Source: CAVQFB01 sp963711675
Lineage (GTDB): Bacteria > Acidobacteriota > Terriglobia > Terriglobales > Acidobacteriaceae
NCBI GenBank assembly: GCA_963711675.1
Contig: CAVQFB010000015.1
Location: 62,001 to 126,000 of the forward strand
Direction: 5' to 3'
DNA: 64,000 bases
Shown: piece by piece, positions 43,156 through 51,546 of the stretch
Numbering within the stretch: position 1 is the first letter of the stretch
How the letters are laid out: each line of letters begins with the position of its first letter
Position numbers and translations under genes: made by a program
The notes under the pieces: generated by a model
The model's database searches: none
Told to the model about the DNA's origin: nothing
The model's input: the letters and a program-made list of their open reading frames with translations, nothing else

Positions 43156-44127
43156 ATGAAAGCACTTTTTATGGATCTGCACGCGGCAGCCGACTATCTT
43201 GGGCCCGGTGCCGTGGAAATCAACCGGTATCAAACTGAAATCACTGACATCGTGCGCCGGCGCGGCGTGTTTGGACAGAGAATCCGGCAGGTTCCTGCCA
43301 CCGGCCATCCCTCCCGATTCTTTGAGCAGACGGCCATCGCTTCGCCCGCTGCGACAGACGCATTCGTCGATCCACGAAACATTGTGACCAAAGTCGGGTC
43401 GCCAACGCGCGCAGAACGCAGTGTTCCACTGAAAGCGCTCGTCTCTCAAATCAACTACAACCTCTTCGACATCGAGGTGGGTGCGCAGCAGAGTCAGTTC
43501 GCATTCCTGCAGGCCAAGGATCTCGCCGACTCGGTGGAAGGACTCATGCGTACGCATGATGTCGCGCTTTGGAACGGCAATGACACGTCCCTGGGCACGC
43601 CGACCACACAACAATATTTCGGGGTCTGCGGCCAGATTGAGGCCGGCGGCAACTCTCTCACCATCCACACGTCGGACCTCCTTGTTGATGGTCTGAAGTC
43701 GACGGTGGCCCAGATGGTTGCGAACTCCTCGTTCGAGGTTCGACCCACGGCAATCTACGCGAATCCCGTTCTGCTCGATCTGATCGACCGCGAAATGAAG
43801 ACGGCCTACAACGTCGTGCTCTCGACGGTGGACATTACGGGCGGCTTGCGCGTGAAAGCGCTGTCAACCCAGGCAGGAGATCTGCCCCTGATTCCGGAGT
43901 GGGCGCTGGGCTACACCGGAACGCCAGGCAGCGGTTCGGCAGTCTTACCCTGCTACATCGTGAGCGAAGACTTGATCGAGTATCACTGGCTCACCGACGC
44001 CAGCCCGAGAGTGTTCCAGCTTGGGCTTCCGGGCTCGCTGGCCTCCCAGATGGTCGTGGTGAAGTTTGGCGCTCCCGTAGTGAAGGGCGCGTCATACGCA
44101 CACTACGAAGTCAAAGTGAATCGTTAA
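43156..44127 (+). CDS. Major capsid protein
   Basis: 323 residues. ATG 43156 has AGGAG eight bases upstream. HK97-fold-like features: an N-terminal helical segment, then VPATGHPSRFFEQTAIA, an extended loop, ALWNGNDTSLGTPTTQQYFG, LVDGLKSTVAQMVANSSFEV, PTAIYANPVLLDLIDREMKT and a C-terminal beta-strand region (SQMVVVKFGAPVVKG). The NP-x2-LDxL pattern is typical of the P-domain helix in this fold. It would form the icosahedral shell. It is framed by a terminator upstream and a structured RNA region downstream, so it could be expressed at a different level. Confidence 0.85.
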   Translation: MKALFMDLHAAADYLGPGAVEINRYQTEITDIVRRRGVFGQRIRQVPATGHPSRFFEQTAIASPAATDAFVDPRNIVTKVGSPTRAERSVPLKALVSQINYNLFDIEVGAQQSQFAFLQAKDLADSVEGLMRTHDVALWNGNDTSLGTPTTQQYFGVCGQIEAGGNSLTIHTSDLLVDGLKSTVAQMVANSSFEVRPTAIYANPVLLDLIDREMKTAYNVVLSTVDITGGLRVKALSTQAGDLPLIPEWALGYTGTPGSGSAVLPCYIVSEDLIEYHWLTDASPRVFQLGLPGSLASQMVVVKFGAPVVKGASYAHYEVKVNR

Positions 44128-44149
44128 CCTCTACCCGTTTGCCGCCAGT

Positions 44150-44215
44150 CGTTAGGAAAGTGGTAGCTGCTCCGCTCGGGTCCAAGACCACTTGGCTCTG
44201 CGGGGAATCCTAACG
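44150..44215 (+). promoter_or_regulatory. Nested stem-loop region between capsid and connector genes
   Basis: CGTTAGGA (44150-44157) pairs with TCCTAACG (44208-44215), and inside it AAGTGGT (44158-44164) pairs with ACCACTT (44187-44193). This is a continuous 15-base 5' strand with a bulge on the 3' side. No T-tract follows, so it is more likely an mRNA-stability or processing element that keeps capsid mRNA abundant than a terminator. Confidence 0.5.
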
Positions 44216-44250
44216 GCTCACGGCCAGGAAGGCTCAGGAATGAGGCGCAA

Positions 44251-44877
44251 ATGAACTATCTCTCAGCCTCGGAATATGAGGCGTACGGGCTGGAGGCAAC
44301 GACACCTTCGGCATGGATCACCACCGCCTCGGCGCTCGTGGACGCACATTGCAGGCGCATCACGCTCGCACTCGCGCAATATGTGGAACGGTTGCGACTC
44401 GATCCGGGTCGCAATACGCTTCGCCTCAGCTATCTTCCGTTGGCGTTGGTAGCACCTGCCACGTCGCCGATCGTCGCGGCGCGCGGACGCTATGGAATTC
44501 CTCGGCGAGGCGACGATTCCAGCGGTGAACTGGCCTTCGATGTGGCTCAGGTGTTCTCGCTGCCTGGCACTTGGACAGATCTTGATCCAGCTGCCGTGGA
44601 GTTTTTTGCAGAGACGGGAGAGTTAGCGTTACCACTCAACCCGCTTGGCCTCTGGTACAGCGAACTTGAAATCACCTACACCGCTGGTCTGGACGTTTTG
44701 CCAGACGCGGTCAAAACAGCGTGTGCACAAATCGTGCGCAACGCGCAAGCGACTCCAGCTCTGAATGTAAGGGCAGGACAGCTTGACCGCGTACGCCTTG
44801 ACTATTTCGCTGACACCCTGCTCGACCAGAATGTCCGCGCATTGTTGGCGCCGTATGTGGCGCAGAAAATGGGATAG
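44251..44877 (+). CDS. Head-tail connector (gp6-like)
   Basis: 208 residues. A helical start (YLSASEYEAYGLEATTPSAW) and a later NPLGLWYSELEITYTAGLDV, then LPDAVKTACAQIVRNAQATP fit the gp6/YqbG family of head-tail adaptor proteins, which sit below the portal. Typical connectors are about 100 to 200 residues. ATG 44251 begins right after a GAGGCGC region. The next gene starts three bases after its stop, so they are co-translated. No frame problems. Confidence 0.65.
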   Translation: MNYLSASEYEAYGLEATTPSAWITTASALVDAHCRRITLALAQYVERLRLDPGRNTLRLSYLPLALVAPATSPIVAARGRYGIPRRGDDSSGELAFDVAQVFSLPGTWTDLDPAAVEFFAETGELALPLNPLGLWYSELEITYTAGLDVLPDAVKTACAQIVRNAQATPALNVRAGQLDRVRLDYFADTLLDQNVRALLAPYVAQKMG

Positions 44878-44879
44878 CC

Positions 44880-45302
44880 ATGCTCACCGTTGGAAGTGGA
44901 CCGGGTATCTGCGGTATCGCGCTGGTGCGAGCCGCCGACGCGATGCTGCGATCGCTTGGCGGTCAGGAAATCAGCTTGCTGATTCCGCAAGCAAGTCTGC
45001 CGAGCGAGGCCGCCGCTCAGATCGGCCTCGTGGATCCTGGCGTAGAGGAAGTAAAGCTCGCGCCTGTGGTGATACTGAACCTGCTGACATCCAATTCTGG
45101 CCCGCGGCGAAGGGTCGAGTTTCTTGTGCCGGCATCAGCTATCACGGATCAACTCAGCTCCCGAAACGTCGCCTCGGCCCAGGCATTCTTTGACGAAGCC
45201 TTGGGGGTCTTGCACGACGGAGAGCTGTTTCACATCGAGGGCATCACAACCGAATATTTCGCTGGCACGGCGTATCTATACCGCGTACTGGCGGTGGAGT
45301 AA
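44880..45302 (+). CDS. Head-tail joining/completion protein, hypothetical
   Basis: 140 residues. A mixed fold with ISLLIPQASLPSEAAAQIGL, VVILNLLTSNSGPRRRVEFL, and a helix (SSRNVASAQAFFDEALGVL). No recognised family. By position, directly after the connector and before the tail-completion-like gene, it would be a stopper or neck protein. The start is two bases after the preceding stop. Confidence 0.5.
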   Translation: MLTVGSGPGICGIALVRAADAMLRSLGGQEISLLIPQASLPSEAAAQIGLVDPGVEEVKLAPVVILNLLTSNSGPRRRVEFLVPASAITDQLSSRNVASAQAFFDEALGVLHDGELFHIEGITTEYFAGTAYLYRVLAVE

Positions 45303-45339
45303 GACCGGCGCTGCACCAGGATCAAGAGAACACCAAGCT

Positions 45340-45873
45340 ATGCAATCTGCCAAAGACAGTTTTTACATGGCGCTTCAAGCGCGGCTGGCGGCACTGAACC
45401 CGGCGCGAACCGTGACCATGAATGGCGTAACTCGGCCCGCAGTGATCGTGCTCGAAAATGAGTTGCTGAGTTCCGCTGAGCTGATGGCTGACGCTTTCTA
45501 TATCGAATGGGGACAAGCCGCGCTCGTTGACCGCCAGGCTGGGAGCCGCGCCTTAGTCAAGCTTGCGTGTGCAATTTCCTATTTCAGCTCCGGAACTTGC
45601 GATAGCACAGTCGATCGCGGACGAATGTTGGCGACGCTGGACATAGAACTGTTCCGCATTTGCGAGCCCCCGAGCACGGCCAAGTGCGACTTCAGCCAGG
45701 CTCCAACCGTCGACCTCGGGACCTGCGTGTTCTGGACCCGACCGCAATTAGATCAATGGAGCCCAAGCGCCAACCCTACGGTTTCAGCCAGAGCCGGATC
45801 GGGGACTGCCGATCTGCCTCGGCACCTTGCTTCCATAAGCGTTTTCTTTTTCCCAGAGGTGAACCTACTGTGA
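45340..45873 (+). CDS. Neck/tail-completion-like protein, hypothetical
   Basis: 177 residues from ATG 45340 (the upstream open frame is a shadow of the previous gene). Parts include YMALQARLAALNPARTVTMN and VIVLENELLSSAELMADAFY, a pattern like minor tail or tail-terminator proteins (helix, beta-sheet, helix) with IEWGQAALVDRQAGSRALVK. It includes several Cys in the second half. Its stop overlaps the start of the tail-tube gene by three bases, so the two are tightly coupled, as tail terminator and tail tube often are. Confidence 0.5.
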   Translation: MQSAKDSFYMALQARLAALNPARTVTMNGVTRPAVIVLENELLSSAELMADAFYIEWGQAALVDRQAGSRALVKLACAISYFSSGTCDSTVDRGRMLATLDIELFRICEPPSTAKCDFSQAPTVDLGTCVFWTRPQLDQWSPSANPTVSARAGSGTADLPRHLASISVFFFPEVNLL

Positions 45874-46868
45874 GCACATCCGCCCTGCGAGCGGCCATGA
45901 TCCCGGTGACCCGGCGCGTGAGGGCCTACTTTGCGCCCGTCGATCGCGCCAGCGAAGCGCCTGTGGTTTTCGATCCTGCGAAATCTGGTGCGTTTCTACC
46001 CGACGCTCCTCCTGCACCGTGGCGTGACCTGGGCTGGATCGACAACTTTCATCGCTATTGCGGTACGCCGACCGAAGTGATTCGCGCCGGCACTCGAGGC
46101 GCACCCGTCGGCCAGTTTCGCGGCGCGCTGAATGTTCATGTGGAATTTGACTTCCGAGAGTGGGGCAAGCTGCAGATGGCTCTCGCCGGCGGATCCGAGA
46201 ACATGAACGTCCTCGCGGCAGATCCCAACTCGGACCCGTTACCGGCGGGCGGCACTCCCCTTGCACCAGTTGCAACTCTGCCTGGCTCCACCGACAGTGA
46301 AATCTTTCTAGGGGAAGGTGCTGTGGATGCCTTCACGATCGGCGACTTGGTCGCCGTGGATGTTGATTACGCACAGCAAACCGGATATGTCGGCACCGGC
46401 CTTTCTGCGGCTTACGTGAAGGATCCCGCCGACGTCTCGAGAGACACGAACTATGTCCGGCGCGTGACGTTCAATGTTGGCCGTGTCGCGGAAAAGACAG
46501 CGACTTCTCTGCTGCTCGCGCAGCCGCTGCTGGGAGGGGCGCCCGCACCCGGGGCGGGAGTTCAGAAGGTCATCGCATTCCTCGACCGGGAGGGCGGATC
46601 CTTTTTCCAGGAGTGGTCGGCGTTGTTTCTCCTGCAGGAAGACTCAGGGGGAAGGGTGTGCTTCTACTACCCTCGGCTCAGTCCTGACCTTGGGGCGAAG
46701 AACTCGACACCGGTGGAACGTGAACAGGCGATTGAGGTTGTGGCTCCCCACAGTTCGACATCGCTGCACGCATCGTTCCTTGGGCTTCCCTATCAGGATG
46801 CGAGCGATAGCCAACCTGTGGTCTGCTATAGGACGTACTTTCCTGCCGACATGTCGGCAGTCTACTGA
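45870..46868 (+). CDS. Putative major tail tube protein
   Basis: 332 residues from GTG 45870 (GAGGTG eight bases upstream). It contains RVRAYFAPVDRASEAPVVFD, GWIDNFHRYCGTPTEVIRAG and VGQFRGALNVHVEFDFREWG, which together resemble tail tube or phage tail protein cores, followed by a large second beta-rich part. The Ala/Gly-rich first 20 residues are compatible with a tube protein arm. Tail tube genes are normally followed by chaperones and a tape-measure gene; here a 172-base gap and the tail hub follow directly, with no tape measure. Confidence 0.55.
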   Translation: MSTSALRAAMIPVTRRVRAYFAPVDRASEAPVVFDPAKSGAFLPDAPPAPWRDLGWIDNFHRYCGTPTEVIRAGTRGAPVGQFRGALNVHVEFDFREWGKLQMALAGGSENMNVLAADPNSDPLPAGGTPLAPVATLPGSTDSEIFLGEGAVDAFTIGDLVAVDVDYAQQTGYVGTGLSAAYVKDPADVSRDTNYVRRVTFNVGRVAEKTATSLLLAQPLLGGAPAPGAGVQKVIAFLDREGGSFFQEWSALFLLQEDSGGRVCFYYPRLSPDLGAKNSTPVEREQAIEVVAPHSSTSLHASFLGLPYQDASDSQPVVCYRTYFPADMSAVY

Positions 46869-47040
46869 TCTGAGCCCCGAGTCCTAATCGGTAAAGTCGT
46901 TGCCTTCCCAGCCATCTCACTTTCACGAGCCGCATAGTGGATCGGCAGCACAGTTTTTTTCGAAAACGGAACACCAGAGTCAGTGTCGCTGTTCAATCCT
47001 GCGATAGCCGCACTATTTCGACCCATCATTAAACAAGAGA

Positions 47041-49371
47041 ATGAAACTTACTATTGATAATCACGACGGTCTTGGACCGTGCGACTACACCCCTTCGATC
47101 GACGCCGCACGGGCGCCGCAGGTGGTCCGTCGCTTGAACAAGCCCGCAGAACTTCGAGTCAGCCTTGTGGCGCTAAGTCCCGACTTCATAGTTCCTGCCA
47201 GTGGTGCGCGAGTAACGCTGGGCCGATCGAACGGCAGCGACGTTTTTACCGGCTACATTACGCGACCGCCGGATTACGAATTATTGGGTTGGGGCGAACG
47301 TGGGCCGATGTACCGCTACAACGTCGTTGCCCAAAGCGACGAGTTTCTACTGGATCGCAAGACAATCCCGAGCCGTCCCCCTTTTGTGGCCCGGAGCGCG
47401 GGTGACGCGCTCCGGCAACTCACCGGAGAGATGCTACCGGGAGTTTTCGACACGGGCCGTGTACAGGATGTGGACACAATTGCCTACTTCCCTTGCGATC
47501 GGCAGAAGAAGTGGTCTGAACATGCCGCGAGCTTGGCGCTGCAGGCCAGGTCCAGCTATCGTGCCCTGAGCGGGAAGTTATCGTTCGCGGCGCTGGGCAC
47601 CACGGTTCACGCCCTAAACGAGAGCGACCGCAACTTCACGCCGGACAGGCTCAAGCTTCTCCGTAACGATTGCCTGGTGAATGACGTTACAGCGGTCGGG
47701 CACGTGGAGGCGAGCGCGTACTGCAGGGATTACTTTCTGGGCGACGGACTCAGCCTGAAGTTCTACCTGTCGCAGATACCGTTTACTCGAAGCAGCAAGA
47801 CTCTGGTCGACGAAGAGTACGCGGTCCTGGACCCCACGCGCTGGACCGTCGTCGATCCTAGCTCAGCCATTTCGGTTAGCGGTGGCAAGTTGCTGGTTGC
47901 GGGCGGCAGCGGCGTGGATGGCCAGACGGTTGTCCAGTTCATCGAGAGGGTTGAACTGGGTGGGGCGATCACGCTTCAACACGGGACCATTGCCTTCAGC
48001 GGCGCCTCCGATGGGGTCCTGGGTGGCTTGTATGCATCGACCATTTCCGTGTCGGGGTGTCTGGCGGGCTTCAGAATTCTCCCGTCCGGAGCGGATTGCC
48101 GAATTCAGGCCCTGGTCAACGGCGTGCTGAACAGCGTCGTCATCACCACTCAGAAGAACCATCTTTATGCCTTAACGACTCGCTTCTACGCGGCGGAGGT
48201 TTACCGTAGAAAAGAGAGGTTTCATTCCTCTCTTCATCCTGCCGGGTCTGGTCGAGGAGGAGACGCGATAGCTGCTGATGTCCGCGTGGTTCTGGAAGTT
48301 CACGATATCGACCCCGCGAATCCAGGATCCCTGGTCGCGCCGTCGACAGTCTTATACGACGATGTTATTGCCAACGCTCCAGACTTCGTCACCTACACCC
48401 TGGTCAATGCTTCCAATCTGCGGGCAAATATTGCATTCACCAGGATTCTTCAGTCGGTGGATGCCGAGGTCCGAAGCGCCCTGCCCGATGCAGCCTACAG
48501 GACGCGACTGGTAGGAGCACTCGCGGAAGGAGCTGAGTGCCATATATCGACGGAGCCGGCCTTGCAGTTCTTCCCTCAGTCGGTTCCAGCCGCGAACGAG
48601 CAGATTGTCGTAAGCTATCGCGGCTCCTGGCGGTCCATGGCCCGCGTCATCAGCTCCGCAAGCATATCCAACGAAAGAGGCGCTAATGACGATGGAGTCC
48701 GCGGCGTCGTGCGAAACATTGCGACTCCGAGCGCCCGTACATCGTCCGACTGCGAGAACGCCGCCTTGGCGCTGTTAGATGAGTCGCAATCTCCCGCGTG
48801 GTCCGGCGAGTACCAGTGCTGGAGCGACTTCTTGCGCGGTCAGGCCGACGATGTTTTCCCGGGCGACAGTATTGTCGTCACTGTGCCATCTCAGGGAGCA
48901 TCATTCGGCGCAATCGTCCACGAGGTTTCGATTCAGGTTGTGGACCTCTGCGGAGAGCACTTCTTATACAAACTACACTTCGCCGACAGCGCCACACAAG
49001 CAGTAGCGTTTGCTTTCGATGCACAGCACGTCAGCACGGCTCTCGACATCCCCTCTGTCGACGTTACGACTGTCGGCACGAACTGTCTGCCTGATCTCAC
49101 AGGAACTGCCGTCACTCAGGTGGCGTCCACCGGCATCAACATTGACAGTGGACTCACCCCCGGAGTGGGCCGGGGAATCGAAGTGCGCAGCACTGACTAC
49201 GGTTGGGGACAAAGTAATGATCGCAATCTTGTTGGAAGGTTCACGACCCGCACTTTCAGCGTGCCGCGCCTCGCAAGAGTCCAGACCTATTTTCTTCGAC
49301 AATATGACTCTTCCTCACCTGCGAAATATTCGCGGTATTCGGCAGCACTTCACGTCGATTATCCGTTATGA
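47041..49371 (+). CDS. Tail hub / baseplate-like protein
   Basis: 776 residues. The N-terminal 180 residues have the distal hub pattern (MKLTIDNHDGLGPCDYTPSI, VTLGRSNGSDVFTGYITRPP, YNVVAQSDEFLLDRKTIPSR), with beta-barrels as in gp27/gp44-like hubs. The middle has a jelly-roll-like carbohydrate-binding section (WTVVDPSSAISVSGGKLLVA). The last third is a beta-rich region (SGEYQCWSDFLRGQADDVFP). It would sit at the tail tip and contact the cell. It is open end to end with no frame break. It follows the tail tube gene directly. Confidence 0.55.
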   Translation: MKLTIDNHDGLGPCDYTPSIDAARAPQVVRRLNKPAELRVSLVALSPDFIVPASGARVTLGRSNGSDVFTGYITRPPDYELLGWGERGPMYRYNVVAQSDEFLLDRKTIPSRPPFVARSAGDALRQLTGEMLPGVFDTGRVQDVDTIAYFPCDRQKKWSEHAASLALQARSSYRALSGKLSFAALGTTVHALNESDRNFTPDRLKLLRNDCLVNDVTAVGHVEASAYCRDYFLGDGLSLKFYLSQIPFTRSSKTLVDEEYAVLDPTRWTVVDPSSAISVSGGKLLVAGGSGVDGQTVVQFIERVELGGAITLQHGTIAFSGASDGVLGGLYASTISVSGCLAGFRILPSGADCRIQALVNGVLNSVVITTQKNHLYALTTRFYAAEVYRRKERFHSSLHPAGSGRGGDAIAADVRVVLEVHDIDPANPGSLVAPSTVLYDDVIANAPDFVTYTLVNASNLRANIAFTRILQSVDAEVRSALPDAAYRTRLVGALAEGAECHISTEPALQFFPQSVPAANEQIVVSYRGSWRSMARVISSASISNERGANDDGVRGVVRNIATPSARTSSDCENAALALLDESQSPAWSGEYQCWSDFLRGQADDVFPGDSIVVTVPSQGASFGAIVHEVSIQVVDLCGEHFLYKLHFADSATQAVAFAFDAQHVSTALDIPSVDVTTVGTNCLPDLTGTAVTQVASTGINIDSGLTPGVGRGIEVRSTDYGWGQSNDRNLVGRFTTRTFSVPRLARVQTYFLRQYDSSSPAKYSRYSAALHVDYPL

Positions 49372-49700
49372 AAGATCAAGAAGTTATGAATGACCTAGAA
49401 GAACAACTTGGACCAAAAGCAACTCGTCATGCTCCTTCCGAGAAGCGCCCAATCTTCGTTAAGGTGACCGACCGGGAATTTCAGATCGAGGTTCTGGAAA
49501 AACTTGGCCGGCTGGAAACCAAGGTGGATATGCTGGTCGGGAATGGCCAACCCGGCAGAGTGCGCCTCATCGAGGATAAGCTTGCGGCGCTGGAACGCAG
49601 CGACGTCAAACGCAACGTCTACGATCGCATCGTGAGTGCCGTGATCGCGTTTGCGGTCAGCGCTGTGATCGCCTTGCACGACCATCTTGGACTTCGCTGA
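49368..49700 (+). CDS. XhlA/holin-like small membrane protein
   Basis: 110 residues. A coiled coil (EFQIEVLEKLGRLETKVDML, RLIEDKLAALERSDVKRNVY) is followed by one C-terminal transmembrane helix (RIVSAVIAFAVSAVIALH). This is the layout of haemolysin XhlA and related phage holin-associated proteins. It overlaps the stop of the hub gene by four bases. If it is a holin component it should work with an endolysin, but no lysin gene is seen in the next 800 bases before the chromosomal genes. Confidence 0.65.
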   Translation: MKDQEVMNDLEEQLGPKATRHAPSEKRPIFVKVTDREFQIEVLEKLGRLETKVDMLVGNGQPGRVRLIEDKLAALERSDVKRNVYDRIVSAVIAFAVSAVIALHDHLGLR

Positions 49701-49833
49701 ACGCACCGTGCGAGGCAGCGACCGCCTGACTCACCCTTCATTCGCAATCAGGTCTGCAGTCGGCAATGTTCGTGTGCTGACGCGGCCTCACGTAAGAATT
49801 CTGTTCGCAACTTTAATCCAAGGAGAACATTTT

Positions 49834-50100
49834 ATGAACTTTCTATCCAAGATGCTTCGTGGCATCGCCTTCATTCCAGCCGTTGTTAATGGGATCGAGG
49901 GTCTTTTTGGCAACCGTTCCGGCAGCGAGAAAAAAGAAGCCGCCTTGTCGTTCGTTTCGGCGGCACTATCCATGACGGAATCCGTCAGTAATCGCGACAT
50001 CGTCGATGAAGGAAAATTTAAGGAGGGCCTGTCTAAAATTATCGATGGCACCGTTGAGTGTCTGAATTCCTCAACCTGGGCAAAGGCGAAGGCCCAGTAG
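49834..50100 (+). CDS. Small phage protein, hypothetical
   Basis: 88 residues from ATG 49834, with AAGGAGAA about ten bases upstream. An N-terminal hydrophobic helix (FLSKMLRGIAFIPAVVNGIE) followed by a helical domain (KKEAALSFVSAALSMTESV, then DEGKFKEGLSKIIDGTVECL). It may be a membrane-associated small protein of the lysis module, but it is not recognised. It is the last gene of the phage cluster before a strong terminator. Confidence 0.55.
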   Translation: MNFLSKMLRGIAFIPAVVNGIEGLFGNRSGSEKKEAALSFVSAALSMTESVSNRDIVDEGKFKEGLSKIIDGTVECLNSSTWAKAKAQ

Positions 50101-50122
50101 TTCGATCCAGGCGTAAAGCGAA

Positions 50123-50145
50123 ACGGCAGGCTCAAAGCCTGCCGT
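50123..50145. terminator. Bidirectional terminator between convergent phage cluster and E2 gene
   Basis: ACGGCAGGCT-CAA-AGCCTGCCGT is a perfect 10-bp stem with a 3-base loop, followed by CATTCTTT on the plus strand and preceded by TTTCGCTTT on the minus strand. It serves both convergent operons. Confidence 0.88.
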
Positions 50146-50151
50146 CATTCT

Positions 50152-51465
50152 TTAGCCTACGTCCTCGCTCCAATTATCGAGCGTCTTCTTCACCAGCGCC
50201 ATGAACTGATCTGCCACCGCGCCGTCGATCACGCGATGATCATAGCCAAGGGTCAAGTGCACGAGTGAACGGATGGCGATGGAGTCGTTCCCTTGAGAAT
50301 CCGTTATCACCACCGGAGCTTTTGCAATTCCGCCCACACCGAGGATCGCAACATTCGGTTGGTTGATAATCGGCAGGCCAAAAACGGCACCAAATTGACC
50401 GGGGTTGGTAATCGTGAAGGTAGAACCCTCGACCTCTTGTGGCATGAGTTTCTTGGAACGGGCACGCTCACCAATATCGGTGATCCCGCGTTGCAATCCG
50501 AGAAAATTCAACTCATCTGCATTCTTGAGTACCGGAACGATGAGACCCCAATCAAGCGCCACGGCAATACCCACGTTCACGTGACGGTGATAGTGAATGC
50601 TTTCACCCTCGACCGAGGCATTGCAGATCGGAAACTGCTGCAAAGCAATGATGGCTGCCCGAACAAAGAAGGGCATGAACGTCAGGCGCGCGCCATTGCG
50701 TTGCTCGAACGAATTCTTGTGTTTGTTACGAAGATTCACGATGCGGGTAAAATCCACTTCGAACATCGCATGGACGTGGGCGCTCGTGCGGCGCGATTCG
50801 ATCATGCGTTGCGCAATGATCTTCCGCATCTGGCTCATGGGCACCAGTTCACCTGGGATAGCCACAGGTGCCGCGGGCGTCGCGGCCTTCGCCGAGGGAG
50901 CAGAAGCTTGACTCGCGCCGATTGTGGGCGATGGCCGCGGAGTCGGAGGTTGCGGTGCACCCTGCTTCTCGATGAAGGCCATCACGTCCTGTTTCGTGAT
51001 GCGGCCGCCGGTGCCGCTTCCGGAAACTCTCGAGAGATCAACATTGTGTTCGCGCGCCAGCTTCCTCACTAACGGAGACGAGCGAATATGCTCGTCGTCT
51101 TCATGCGCGGATTCCGCTTCTTCCTCCACCGGCGCAGCAGCTGAAACCGGTGCCTCTTCCTTGCGCGGAGGTGCAGCAGGCTGAGCAGGAGCGATAGACT
51201 TCGGTGCCGCAGCCTTACTCGCCTCCCCGTCCGTCGATATCGTCCCTACGACCGTATTGACCTGAACCGTGTTGCCTTCCGTGACTTTGATCTCGTGCAG
51301 CACTCCGGAAGCGGGTGCGGGAATCTCAGCGTCGACCTTGTCGGTAGAAATTTCAAACAAAGGCTCGTCTCGCTGAACCTTGTCTCCTGGCTTCTTCAGC
51401 CACTTCGTGATTGTGCCCTCAAAAATTGACTCGCCCATTTGAGGCATGACGATATCTGTCGGCAT
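50152..51465 (-). CDS. 2-oxoacid dehydrogenase E2 (dihydrolipoamide acyltransferase)
   Basis: 437 residues. N-terminal lipoyl domain (EPLFEISTDKVDAEIPAPAS, with the Lys that takes lipoate), a Pro/Ala linker, an E3-binding domain (RSSPLVRKLAREHNVDLSRV) and the acyltransferase core (residues about 200-437) ending LTLGYDHRVIDGAVADQFMA, where HxxxD is catalytic. One lipoyl domain. It transfers acyl groups from E1 to CoA in the cytosol. The substrate is uncertain: the family covers pyruvate, 2-oxoglutarate and branched-chain acids, and separate alpha and beta E1 subunits point to the branched-chain or pyruvate type. It is last in a minus-strand operon. Confidence 0.92.
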   Translation of the reverse strand: MPTDIVMPQMGESIFEGTITKWLKKPGDKVQRDEPLFEISTDKVDAEIPAPASGVLHEIKVTEGNTVQVNTVVGTISTDGEASKAAAPKSIAPAQPAAPPRKEEAPVSAAAPVEEEAESAHEDDEHIRSSPLVRKLAREHNVDLSRVSGSGTGGRITKQDVMAFIEKQGAPQPPTPRPSPTIGASQASAPSAKAATPAAPVAIPGELVPMSQMRKIIAQRMIESRRTSAHVHAMFEVDFTRIVNLRNKHKNSFEQRNGARLTFMPFFVRAAIIALQQFPICNASVEGESIHYHRHVNVGIAVALDWGLIVPVLKNADELNFLGLQRGITDIGERARSKKLMPQEVEGSTFTITNPGQFGAVFGLPIINQPNVAILGVGGIAKAPVVITDSQGNDSIAIRSLVHLTLGYDHRVIDGAVADQFMALVKKTLDNWSEDVG

Positions 51466-51546
51466 ATTCCCTTCCCGGCGGCCCTGCTCACAATTTCGGG
51501 CCCACTGTAATCCTTTATTATATAAGACCCTGTAAGCTGCTCGCGC

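Larger units (their letters stand above)
24200..50145 (+). mobile_element. Phage-derived head/tail gene cluster without integrase or tape measure
   Basis: Repressor with operators, small regulators, three secreted surface proteins, then terminase, portal, protease, scaffold, capsid, connectors, tail tube, tail hub and holin-like genes, closed by a terminator. All genes except the repressor are on the plus strand. Not found: integrase, replication genes, tape-measure protein, tail chaperones, endolysin. It may be a defective prophage, a satellite-like element using another phage's functions, or a domesticated particle of gene-transfer-agent type. Confidence 0.65.

Noticed and set aside
50293..51072. 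259-residue plus-strand frame opposite E2
   Set aside because: Antisense shadow of a certain gene.
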